Assembly: GCA_021777635.1 (NCBI GenBank)
Contig: JAJYDI010000053.1
Location: forward strand, 1 to 11,822
Reading direction: 5' to 3'
DNA: 11,822 nucleotides
DNA from: Pseudomonadota bacterium
GTDB taxonomy: Bacteria > Pseudomonadota > Gammaproteobacteria > Xanthomonadales > Rhodanobacteraceae
Shown here: positions 1 through 5,913 of the stretch, in pieces
Layout of the letters: each line of letters starts with the position of its first letter
Position numbering within the stretch: position 1 is the first letter of the stretch
Program-made: the position numbers and the translations under genes
Notes under the pieces: model-generated
The model's database searches: none
The model's input: only the letters and a program-made list of their open reading frames with translations
Told to the model about the DNA's origin: nothing

Positions 1-1
1 C

Positions 2-331
2 GCGCTGGGGATGTATTTGGGTGCCGTGGCCCTGGGCCTGGGCGCCGCGCAGTTGCAGACCGTCGTGTTCCTGATCCTGGTATTCGGCAACCAGACCAGC
101 CTGTACGCCCTGCGCAATGACGATCGCCTGTGGCGGCTCGCACCTTCGCGCTGGATGGCGCTGGCGAGCCTCGGCGACCTTGCGCTGACGAGCGCGCTGG
201 CCGGCTTCGGACTGTTGATGGCTGCGCTGCCGTGGCTCGTGGTGCTGGCGCTGCTGGGTGCGAGCGCCGTCTTCGCGCTGCTGCTGGATCAGGCCAAGCG
301 CTTCCTCTTCCCCCGCTTCGCCATCGTCTGA
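2..331 (+). CDS. C-terminal fragment of a probable P-type cation/proton-translocating ATPase (5' end outside the window)
   Basis: The reading frame is open from the first bases of the window, so only the last ~110 residues are seen. They form about three hydrophobic segments. An LQTVVFLILVFG-type segment comes first, then a polar stretch with Arg-rich and PSRW residues, then two more hydrophobic helices and a basic D-Q-A-K-R end. This pattern (LQT..FL, a short R-rich loop, PS(R/K), a final helix pair ending in D..K) resembles the last membrane helices of plasma-membrane-type H+-ATPases of the P-type family. The catalytic DKTGT region would lie upstream and cannot be checked. From general knowledge, such ATPases sit near acyltransferase/acetate kinase genes in some proteobacteria. 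It ends 26 bases before the next gene and may share its transcript. It could also be another polytopic membrane protein. Confidence 0.62.
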   Translation, partial: ALGMYLGAVALGLGAAQLQTVVFLILVFGNQTSLYALRNDDRLWRLAPSRWMALASLGDLALTSALAGFGLLMAALPWLVVLALLGASAVFALLLDQAKRFLFPRFAIV

Positions 332-357
332 CCACCTCCGGCAAAGGCCACGCCCGC

Positions 358-1818
358 ATGACCGATTCGATCGAGAACCGCCCGCTGAGCGAGTTGCGAA
401 TTGGCGACAGCGCCAGCCTCACGCGCAACTTCACCCTGGAGGACGTGCAGATCTTCGCGCTGATGTCGGGTGACGTGAATCCCGCGCATGTGGATGCCGA
501 GTTTGCCGCCAGCGACCCCTTCCACAAGGTGGTCGCGCATGGCATGTGGACGGCCGCGCTGATCTCCAACGTGCTGGGCACCCAGCTGCCCGGACCGGGG
601 ACGGTGTACCTGAGCCAGAACCTGCAGTTCCGCAAGCCGGTGTTTCTCGGCGACACGGTGCGCGTCAGCGTGACCGTCGCCGCCATCGACCTTGCCGCGG
701 GCCACGCGCCGCGCGCCACTTTGCGCTGCGCGGTGGTCAACCAGCGCAACGAGACCGTGGTGGAAGGCGACGCGCTGGTGCGGGTACCCACCGAGAAGAT
801 CAGTCGCCCGCGCATGCACCTGCCCAAGCTCGAGCTGCGCGATCCCGGCGTCAAGCTGCGCGCGCTGATCGCGCAGGCACAGGCCGCACGCAAGGGTCAG
901 CCGCCGTTGTCGATGGCCGTGGTGCACGCGGTCGACGCCGTCTCGCTGGGCGGTGCGGTGGACGCGGCACGGGCCGGGCTGATCGCGCCCGTCTTCGTCG
1001 GTCCCGAGGCCCGGATCCGCGCCGCGGCACAGGCTGCCGGGATCGACCTTTCGCCGTATCCCCTGATCGCCACCGAGCACAGCCACGCCGCCGCCGGGAA
1101 AGCCGTGGCGATGGCGCGCGCCGGCCAGGTGCAGGCCCTGATGAAGGGCTCGCTGCATACCGACGAACTGATGCACGCCGTGGTCGATGCGCAGACCGGC
1201 CTGCGCACTGCGCGCCGCATCAGCCACGTGTTCGTGATCGACGCGGTCGGCCAGCCGCGCCTGCAATTGCTGACCGATGCGGCGGTGAACGTCATCCCGG
1301 ACCTGGAGGCCAAGCGCGACATCGTGCAGAACGCCATCGACCTCGCGCATGCGCTGGGCATCGCCCGGCCGAAGGTGGCGATCCTGGCCGCGGTCGAGAC
1401 GGTCAGCTCCAAGATTCCCTCGACGCTGGACGCCGCCGCGTTGTGCAAGATGGCCGATCGCGGCCAGATCAGCGGCGGCCTGCTCGACGGCCCGCTGGCG
1501 TTCGACAACGCGGTGTCGCTGCGCGCGGCGCAGACCAAGGGCATCGTCTCCCCGGTGGCGGGACTGGCCGACATCCTGGTCGCGCCGGACCTGGAGGCCG
1601 GCAACATGCTGGCCAAGCAGCTCGAATACCTGGCCGAGGCGGCCATCGCCGGAATCGTGCTCGGCGCGCGGGTGCCGGTGGTGCTGACCAGTCGCGCCGA
1701 CCTGCCGGACGCGCGGCTGGCCTCCTGTGCGCTGGCGGTGCTGTGCACGGCGACGGAGCCGGCGCGGCCCGCTTCGGCATCCACGGCGGCGGATACCCGC
1801 AACCCGCCGCCAGCATGA
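358..1818 (+). CDS. Bifunctional MaoC-type enoyl-CoA hydratase / phosphate acetyl- or butyryltransferase (486 aa)
   Basis: This is a two-domain fusion. Residues ~10-150 are a MaoC/(R)-specific enoyl-CoA hydratase hot-dog domain. It carries the D-x-N-P-x-H-x-D motif (D39, N41, H44, the expected catalytic Asp and His) and the F-H-K-V-V-A-H-G-M segment at 55-63. Residues ~165-465 are a phosphate acetyl/butyryltransferase (PTA/PTB) domain, with LMKGSLHTDELM at 261-272, RISHVFVID at 287-295, DGPLAFDNA at 377-385 and ADILVAPDLEAGNMLAK at 404-420. The expected activities are hydration of an enoyl-CoA and exchange of CoA for phosphate on an acyl-CoA. The acyl chain length cannot be read from sequence. 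The cytosolic product would feed the kinase encoded next. ATG 358 is chosen because the MaoC domain begins there and AAAGG precedes it by about 10 bases; the frame stays open further upstream only as a shadow over the previous gene. The last ~20 residues are a Pro/Ala/Thr-rich tail outside the PTA fold. Confidence 0.92.
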   Translation: MTDSIENRPLSELRIGDSASLTRNFTLEDVQIFALMSGDVNPAHVDAEFAASDPFHKVVAHGMWTAALISNVLGTQLPGPGTVYLSQNLQFRKPVFLGDTVRVSVTVAAIDLAAGHAPRATLRCAVVNQRNETVVEGDALVRVPTEKISRPRMHLPKLELRDPGVKLRALIAQAQAARKGQPPLSMAVVHAVDAVSLGGAVDAARAGLIAPVFVGPEARIRAAAQAAGIDLSPYPLIATEHSHAAAGKAVAMARAGQVQALMKGSLHTDELMHAVVDAQTGLRTARRISHVFVIDAVGQPRLQLLTDAAVNVIPDLEAKRDIVQNAIDLAHALGIARPKVAILAAVETVSSKIPSTLDAAALCKMADRGQISGGLLDGPLAFDNAVSLRAAQTKGIVSPVAGLADILVAPDLEAGNMLAKQLEYLAEAAIAGIVLGARVPVVLTSRADLPDARLASCALAVLCTATEPARPASASTAADTRNPPPA

Positions 1819-3008
1819 CCGCGCCCCGCCTGCTGGCACTCAACGCCGGATCGTCCAGCCTCAAGTTCGCGCTGTTCGACCTCGAGATGGCACGGCAATC
1901 CGCGAATCTGCCGCCGGCCCTGCTGCGCGGGGAGATCGACGCGCCGAGCGGCGAGCCCGTGCTCACGTTCACCCGGACCGGTGGTCCGCCGCAAACGCTG
2001 AAACCCGAGGCGGTGCGCGGCGATACCGGCGCCGAGGTCGCCTGGCTGATCGAATGGCTGGCGCGCGAGCACGGGGCCGCCGCACCCGCCGTGGTCGCGC
2101 ACCGCATCGTCCATGGCGGCCTGCACTACACCCGGGCAGTGCGCATCACGCCCGCGGTATTCGGCGATCTCTCGGCGCTGACCCGGCTCGCGCCGCTGCA
2201 CCAGGGCCCGGGGCTGGCCGGCGTGCGCGCGGCGCAAGCTGCCCTGCCGCAAGCCGCGCAGGTGGCCTGCTTCGATACCGCCTTCCATGCCGGCCATGGC
2301 GATGCCGAGCGCCGCTATGCGATTCCGCGCGTGTGGCATGAACGCGGCTACCAGCGCTATGGCTTCCACGGTCTCTCGTTCGATGCGATCAGCCGGCGCC
2401 TGCCGGCCCTGCTGGGCACGCGGGCGCAAGGCGCGGTGCTGATCGCGCATCTGGGCAGCGGCGCCAGTCTGTGCGGCCTGCGCAAGCTCAGGAGCGTCAC
2501 CACGACCATGGGCTTCACCGCGCTGGACGGTCTGGTGATGGCCACCCGCTGCGGTGCGCTCGACCCCGGTCTGGTGCTGCAATGGTTACAGCACGATGGC
2601 CTGCAAGCCGACGCGGTCAGTCACCTGCTCTACCGGCACAGCGGCCTGCTCGGCGTATCGGAGATCAGCGCCGATACGCGCGACCTGCTCGATAACCCCG
2701 ACCCGCGCGCCCGACAGGCGATCGCCGTGTTCGTGGCCGGCATCGTGCGCCAGATCGGCGCGGTTGCTGCCGCGACCGGCGGGCTCGATGCCCTGGTGTT
2801 CACCGGCGGCATCGGCACGCATCAGCCTGCGATCCGCGCCGCGGTGGTCGAACGCCTGGGCTGGCTGGGTCTCGCGCTGGATGCCGAGGCCAATGCCGCC
2901 GGACACCCGCTGATCGGATCCGCTGCCGGCCGCGTGCCGATCCTGTGCCTGCCCACCGACGAGGAGGCGGTGATGGCCGCGCAGGCCACTGCCCTGTCCG
3001 CATCCTGA
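1815..3008 (+). CDS. ackA: Acetate/propionate kinase family protein (397 aa)
   Basis: This acyl kinase makes acid + ATP from acyl-phosphate + ADP (reversible). Family landmarks in order: LNAGSSSLKF (N10, S13, S15, phosphate binding), HRIVHGG (R97), LAPLH (H129), FDTAFH (D154), RYGFHG (H185), HLGSGAS (212-218), MATRCG (R245), FTGGIG (329-334) and PTDEE (380-384). All the main catalytic Asn, Arg, His, Asp and Glu positions known from Methanosarcina acetate kinase appear to be present. Four motifs differ from usual: PLHNP is PLHQG, GTSH is GLSF, HLGNGAS is HLGSGAS, and GGIGEN is GGIGTH. The length is typical. The start overlaps the stop of the MaoC-PTA gene as ATGA, which implies translational coupling and a shared acyl substrate. 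The changed motifs leave acetate, propionate and butyrate all possible, so the gene symbol is by family only. Confidence 0.9.
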   Translation: MTAPRLLALNAGSSSLKFALFDLEMARQSANLPPALLRGEIDAPSGEPVLTFTRTGGPPQTLKPEAVRGDTGAEVAWLIEWLAREHGAAAPAVVAHRIVHGGLHYTRAVRITPAVFGDLSALTRLAPLHQGPGLAGVRAAQAALPQAAQVACFDTAFHAGHGDAERRYAIPRVWHERGYQRYGFHGLSFDAISRRLPALLGTRAQGAVLIAHLGSGASLCGLRKLRSVTTTMGFTALDGLVMATRCGALDPGLVLQWLQHDGLQADAVSHLLYRHSGLLGVSEISADTRDLLDNPDPRARQAIAVFVAGIVRQIGAVAAATGGLDALVFTGGIGTHQPAIRAAVVERLGWLGLALDAEANAAGHPLIGSAAGRVPILCLPTDEEAVMAAQATALSAS

Positions 3009-3087
3009 GGCTGGCGCATCCCCGCCAAGACGCGCCCGGCAGCAAGCGCGAACCAGCCTGCCGCGCCCGCCCGCCCGCGCCTGCGGC

Positions 3088-3116
3088 TTGACAGACTCTT
3101 TATGCTCCCGTAATCG
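3088..3116 (+). promoter_or_regulatory. Weak promoter candidate before the polytopic membrane protein gene
   Basis: A perfect TTGACA -35 box lies at 3088-3093. At the standard 17-base spacing the -10 position reads TAATCG, a poor match. The only other AT-rich hexamer, TATGCT at 3101, is too close. The spacer between the kinase and the next gene is otherwise very GC-rich and holds no U-tract terminator. The -35 alone is good, so a promoter here is possible but unproven. Confidence 0.3.
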
Positions 3117-3164
3117 ACCACTGCCGCCAGCCGGCACCATGGGGCGCCTGCCCCGGAGTCACCG

Positions 3165-4049
3165 ATGCCACCGATCGATCTCTGGAACCCCTCCCATCCG
3201 GGCGTGCTGGCGGCGCTGGTCACGGCCTGGCTGCTGGGTCTGGTGCATGGCGTGGTCCCGGACGAACACACCTGGCCGATCACCTTCAGCTACGCGATCG
3301 GCAGCCATTCCGGCCGCAAGGGCCTGCGCGCCGGGCTGCTGTTTTCACTGAGCTTCACCGTGCAGCGCGCGCTCGCCAGCGAGCTGGCTTGGCTCGGTCT
3401 GTCGCACTGGATGCGGAACCGCTGGCTGGAGCAGGCGCTGTACGTGCCCATCGGATTGCTGATGGCCGCTGGCGGCTTGCTGATGCTGCGCCAGCGTCGC
3501 GTGCTGCATCTGCATCTCATGGGGGCCTGTCATGAGAGCGAACTGGACGAGTCCGCCGAGACGGTGCGTTGGGCGCGGATGACCGGCTGGATGCCGGCCG
3601 TGCACGGCTTCGTCGCCGGTTGGGGGTTCGGTGCCTTCGCACTGATCCTGTACACCACGCTGGCCCCGGCCATGCCCAGCGCGGCCTGGGGCTGGCTGCC
3701 GGGCGCCCTGTTCGGACTCGGCACCCTGATCGTGCAAGCGCTGGCGGGCACCCTGTTCGGACGCCTCGCGGCCAGCCGCAAGCTGTCACCGCAGGCGATC
3801 CGCGATGTCGCGCTGCTGACCGCGGCGCGCACCCTGCTCTGGGGCGGTCTGGCCTATGTCATCAGCGGCGTGCTGGCCACGCTGTTCCCGCAGCTGGCGC
3901 AGTGGCATATCGCCACCGGGCTGCGCGTGCATGGCTTGAGCGCGATCGACCTGCCGCTGCTGCTGGCGGTGGTTTGCGTTGCCGGCGTCGGTCTGGGCAC
4001 CTTCGCCATCGAAGTGCATCGGCATCGCCGGCGCGACGCGGCTCACTGA
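3165..4049 (+). CDS. Uncharacterised polytopic membrane protein, possible metal-ion permease related to NicO/RcnA-type exporters (294 aa)
   Basis: I do not recognise this as a named family. It has about six or seven hydrophobic segments, near residues 13-31, 54-72, 90-108, 142-166, 176-198, 218-242 and 262-284. The first helix ends in G-L-V-H-G-V-V-P-D-E-H (H28, P32, D33, E34, H35). RcnA/NicO exporters carry H-A-L-x-P-G-H and NiCoT permeases H-x4-D-H at the comparable place, so the motif looks like a variant metal site. A second motif, V-H-G-F-V-A-G-W-G-F-G (146-156), starts a mid-protein helix. The loop at 114-127 contains H115, H117, C122, H123, E124, E126 and D127, a possible metal-binding loop, and the C-terminus is His/Arg-rich. 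ATG 3165 is preceded by GGAG at 3155-3158 with 6-base spacing. The Nramp-like gene follows 77 bases downstream, which supports a metal-transport role by inference. Substrate and direction are unknown. Confidence 0.55.
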   Translation: MPPIDLWNPSHPGVLAALVTAWLLGLVHGVVPDEHTWPITFSYAIGSHSGRKGLRAGLLFSLSFTVQRALASELAWLGLSHWMRNRWLEQALYVPIGLLMAAGGLLMLRQRRVLHLHLMGACHESELDESAETVRWARMTGWMPAVHGFVAGWGFGAFALILYTTLAPAMPSAAWGWLPGALFGLGTLIVQALAGTLFGRLAASRKLSPQAIRDVALLTAARTLLWGGLAYVISGVLATLFPQLAQWHIATGLRVHGLSAIDLPLLLAVVCVAGVGLGTFAIEVHRHRRRDAAH

Positions 4050-4071
4050 CGCGGTGCGTGCGACATGACCA

Positions 4072-4097
4072 AACGCATACGCGAACGTGTATCATTT
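4072..4097 (+). promoter_or_regulatory. Promoter with overlapping palindromic operator candidate for the Nramp-like gene
   Basis: An AT-rich pocket in GC-rich DNA contains the imperfect palindrome ATACGCGAACGTGTAT (4077-4092). It is extended by a matching AA (4072-4073) and TT (4096-4097). Eight of 13 symmetric positions pair. The hexamer TATCAT at 4090-4095 matches the -10 consensus in 5 of 6 positions and overlaps the right arm; a weak -35 (ATGACC) lies 19 bases upstream. An operator over the -10 box is where a metal-sensing repressor such as MntR or a Fur-family protein would act, but the sequence matches no operator consensus I can name. Confidence 0.4.
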
Positions 4098-4126
4098 GCA
4101 GAATTACCGTCGCGCCCCGCCGTCCC

Positions 4127-5383
4127 GTGAGCATTCCAATCGCCGATCGACCCACCTCGCCACGGACCGCTTCGTCGTGGCGGCTGTTCCTCGCCGTGCT
4201 CGGCCCTGGCCTGGTCGTGATGCTCGCCGACACCGACGTCGGCAGCGTGCTGACCGCCGCGCAGAGCGGCGCGCAGTGGGGCTACCAGCTGCTCGGCCTG
4301 CAGTTGCTGCTGATCCCGGTCCTGTACGTGGTGCAGGAACTGACGGTGCGCCTGGGCATCTTTACCGGCAAGGGCCACGGTGAGCTGATCCGCGAAACCT
4401 TCGGGCCGTTCTGGGCCTGGGTCTCGGTGAGCGGGCTGGCCGTCGCGACCATCGGCGCCCTGCTGACCGAGTTCTCCGGCGTCGCCGGAGTCGGCGAATT
4501 GTTCGGCGTGCCGCGCCTTTGGAGCCTCGCGCTGGCGGTCGGATTTCTGCTGCTGGTGGTATGGAGCGGAAGCTACCGGCGCGTCGAGCGCGTGGCCATC
4601 CTGCTGGGCCTGTTCGAGCTGGTCTTCATCGTCGTGGCGGCGCAGTCGCCGGTGCGCCTGCACGACGTGACGTCCGGGCTGTTGCATGTGCCGCTGCACC
4701 GCGGCGATTTCGCCTATCTGGTCGCCGCCAACATCGGTGCCGTGATCATGCCGTGGATGGTGTTCTACCAGCAGTCCGCGGTCGCCGACAAAGGCCTGCA
4801 GCCGCAGCAATATGTCGCGGCACGCTGGGATACGGCCCTGGGCGCCGTGCTGACGCAGGTAGTGATGGCTGCCGTGCTGATGGTGACCGCGGCGACATTG
4901 TGGGCCGGGCACCGCAGCGCGCCGCTGGACACCGTCGGCCAGGTGGCGCAGGCGCTGACCCCGGCACTGGGCGAGACACTGGGCCGCACCGTGTTCGGGA
5001 TCGGATTGCTCGGTGCCGCGATGGTGGCCTCGATCGTGGTCAGCCTGGCTGCCGCCTGGGGTTTCGGTGAAGTCGCCGGCTATCGGCATTCGCTGGCCGA
5101 CCATCCGCTCGAGGCGCCGTGGTTCTATGTCGTGTTCACGCTGGGCGTCGTCGGCGGCGCGCTGATCGTGGCGCTGGCTCCCGACCTGGTGGCACTGTCG
5201 ATCGGGGTCGAGGTGATGAACGCGCTGATGTTGCCGCTGGTGCTCGGATTCCTCGTCGCGCTGGCGATCAAGGCGCTGCCCCCTGCGCATCGACTGCGCG
5301 GCACCTATCGCCGGGTGGTCATTGCCATCGTCGCGCTGACCACGGCGCTGGGCGTGTTCGGCGCGCTCGGAAGCATGCGTTGA
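4127..5383 (+). CDS. Divergent Nramp/SLC11-superfamily divalent metal transporter (418 aa)
   Basis: About ten to eleven membrane helices with Nramp landmarks. Helix 1 has L-G-P-G-L (25-29) followed by D35-T-D37-V-G-S40. D37-V-G-S aligns with the canonical metal-binding D-P-G-N, so Asp and Gly are kept while Pro and Asn become Val and Ser. The conserved Q-S-G-A-Q-W-G-Y segment follows (46-53), and G-K-G-H-G-E-L at 81-87 matches the helix 2-3 region. Helix 6 has G-A-V-I-M208-P209-W210: the metal-coordinating Ala and Met are kept, but the usual His is Trp. It is expected in the inner membrane, importing Mn2+, Fe2+ or another divalent ion; these substitutions make the substrate uncertain and Mg2+ cannot be excluded. 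GTG 4127 is the only start codon before the first helix, with no Shine-Dalgarno and a predicted leader of only about 25 nt. The frame stays open far upstream, but that part is a shadow of the preceding gene. Confidence 0.85.
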   Translation: MSIPIADRPTSPRTASSWRLFLAVLGPGLVVMLADTDVGSVLTAAQSGAQWGYQLLGLQLLLIPVLYVVQELTVRLGIFTGKGHGELIRETFGPFWAWVSVSGLAVATIGALLTEFSGVAGVGELFGVPRLWSLALAVGFLLLVVWSGSYRRVERVAILLGLFELVFIVVAAQSPVRLHDVTSGLLHVPLHRGDFAYLVAANIGAVIMPWMVFYQQSAVADKGLQPQQYVAARWDTALGAVLTQVVMAAVLMVTAATLWAGHRSAPLDTVGQVAQALTPALGETLGRTVFGIGLLGAAMVASIVVSLAAAWGFGEVAGYRHSLADHPLEAPWFYVVFTLGVVGGALIVALAPDLVALSIGVEVMNALMLPLVLGFLVALAIKALPPAHRLRGTYRRVVIAIVALTTALGVFGALGSMR

Positions 5384-5407
5384 GGAGCAGTCGCGCGGGA
5401 TCAGGGC

Positions 5408-5436
5408 TTGACGTTGCGTCGAGGCAACGGAATAAT
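5408..5436 (+). promoter_or_regulatory. Promoter of the tRNA-Arg gene
   Basis: TTGACG (5408-5413), a 17-base spacer, then AATAAT (5431-5436): five of six matches in each box. Transcription would start near 5443, giving a leader of about 66 bases. The bases after the -10 box are a run of C followed by GC-rich sequence, the kind of discriminator found in stringently controlled stable-RNA promoters. The spacer holds an inverted repeat, CGTTGC/GCAACG (5412-5417 and 5424-5429). Confidence 0.75.
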
Positions 5437-5462
5437 CCCCCGCTTGCCGCGCGGCGCTCAAC

Positions 5463-5480
5463 CCGCTCGCCGGCGAGCGG
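5463..5480. repeat. Perfect 18-bp palindrome in the tRNA-Arg leader
   Basis: CCGCTCGCC is followed directly by its reverse complement GGCGAGCGG with no spacer. It lies 28 bases upstream of the mature tRNA-Arg 5' end, inside the predicted precursor. It could fold as a short hairpin in the precursor or bind a dimeric protein. No function is known to me. Confidence 0.7.
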
Positions 5481-5508
5481 CACCGCCGCCGCACCGCGGC
5501 TGTACCAC

Positions 5509-5585
5509 GCGCCCGTAGCTCAGTTGGATAGAGTACCAGGCTACGAACTTGGTGGTCGGGAGTTCGAATCTCTCCGGGCGCGCCA
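5509..5585 (+). tRNA. tRNA-Arg, anticodon ACG
   Basis: A complete 77-base tRNA. The acceptor stem is GCGCCCG (5509-5515) with CGGGCGC (5575-5581), then discriminator G and an encoded CCA (5583-5585). The D-stem pairs GCTC with GAGT through one G-U. The anticodon stem is CCAGG/CTTGG around loop CTACGAA, giving anticodon ACG at 5543-5545, which after conversion to inosine reads CGU, CGC and CGA. The T-stem is GGGAG/CTCTC around TTCGAAT. Confidence 0.98.
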
Positions 5586-5595
5586 TCTCCGGACG

Positions 5596-5633
5596 AAGGC
5601 CAGCGAATGCAGCATTCGCTGGCCTTTTTCTTT
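5596..5633 (+). terminator. Strong intrinsic terminator after tRNA-Arg
   Basis: A perfect 14-bp stem (AAGGCCAGCGAATG at 5596-5609 with its complement at 5613-5626) closes a 3-base loop and runs into TTTTTCTTT. It sits 10 bases past the tRNA CCA end, so tRNA-Arg is probably a single-gene transcript and readthrough into the convergent tRNA-Ser is blocked. Confidence 0.95.
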
Positions 5634-5751
5634 CGGCCGTTCATTCGCGCATCGCGCGACATCCGATGTACGGCCCATGCCGACTGCGACGGCGTGCGCA
5701 GCAAGCTGCGATCACGGGAACCCTGAGCCGGGCCATGATCGCCCGTGCAAA
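5634..5751. other. Non-coding spacer between two convergent tRNA transcription units
   Basis: No gene is credible here. It contains small inverted repeats: GGCCGT/ACGGCC (5635-5640 and 5670-5675) enclosing TCGCGC/GCGCGA (5645-5650 and 5654-5659). There is also CGCAGC-AA-GCTGCG near 5697-5710. The two flanking terminators isolate it. I see no attachment-site copy of either tRNA 3' end. Confidence 0.6.
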
Positions 5752-5780
5752 TGAAAAGCCGCAGCACGGTGGCTGCGGCT
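5752..5780 (-). terminator. Intrinsic terminator after tRNA-Ser
   Basis: On the - strand AGCCGCAGC (5780-5772) pairs over 9 bp with GCTGCGGCT (5765-5757) across a 6-base loop. It runs into TTTT (5757-5754, the first T being the last base of the stem). It starts 9 bases beyond the tRNA-Ser CCA end. Confidence 0.85.
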
Positions 5781-5789
5781 CGGAACGAC

Positions 5790-5882
5790 TGGCGGAGAGA
5801 GAGGGATTCGAACCCTCGATAGAGCTTTTGACCCTATACTCCCTTAGCAGGGGAGCCCCTTCGGCCTCTCGGGCATCTCTCC
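5790..5882 (-). tRNA. tRNA-Ser, anticodon GCT
   Basis: A 93-base class II tRNA with a long variable arm. The acceptor stem pairs GGAGAGA (5882-5876) with TCTCTCC (5800-5794), followed by discriminator G and an encoded CCA (5792-5790). The T-arm is GAGGG/CCCTC around TTCGAAT. The anticodon loop CTGCTAA gives GCT (complement of 5846-5848), reading AGC and AGU. The gene lies 70 bases after csrA on the same strand. In E. coli csrA is likewise followed by tRNA-Ser(GCU) (serV), so co-transcription with csrA is possible. Confidence 0.98.
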
Positions 5883-5913
5883 GGGGAACGTTGTGGCTCG
5901 CAGCGGGCGCGCA

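Noticed and set aside
289..2582. Long - strand frames opposite the MaoC-PTA and kinase genes
   Set aside because: Compositionally biased shadow frames; both + strand genes show full family motifs and ATGA coupling.
3008..3059. AGGCTGG/CCAGCCT inverted repeat after the kinase gene as a terminator
   Set aside because: The arms are only 7 bp, separated by 38 bases, with no T-run. It is not convincing.
4050..4126. A Mn2+ or Mg2+ riboswitch before the Nramp-like gene
   Set aside because: The spacer is only 77 bases and the predicted leader about 25 bases, too short for a yybP-ykoY or M-box fold; no such motif is visible.
4043..5767. 574-residue open frame on the - strand across the Nramp gene and tRNA-Arg
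   Set aside because: Its product is rich in His, Arg and Gln, typical of the antisense frame of GC-rich genes, and it crosses a tRNA and a terminator. The + strand frame has clear membrane helices and Nramp motifs.
5586..5789. Integration (att) site or mobile element remnant at the tRNA genes
   Set aside because: No second copy of a tRNA 3' end, no integrase and no transposase occur in the window.
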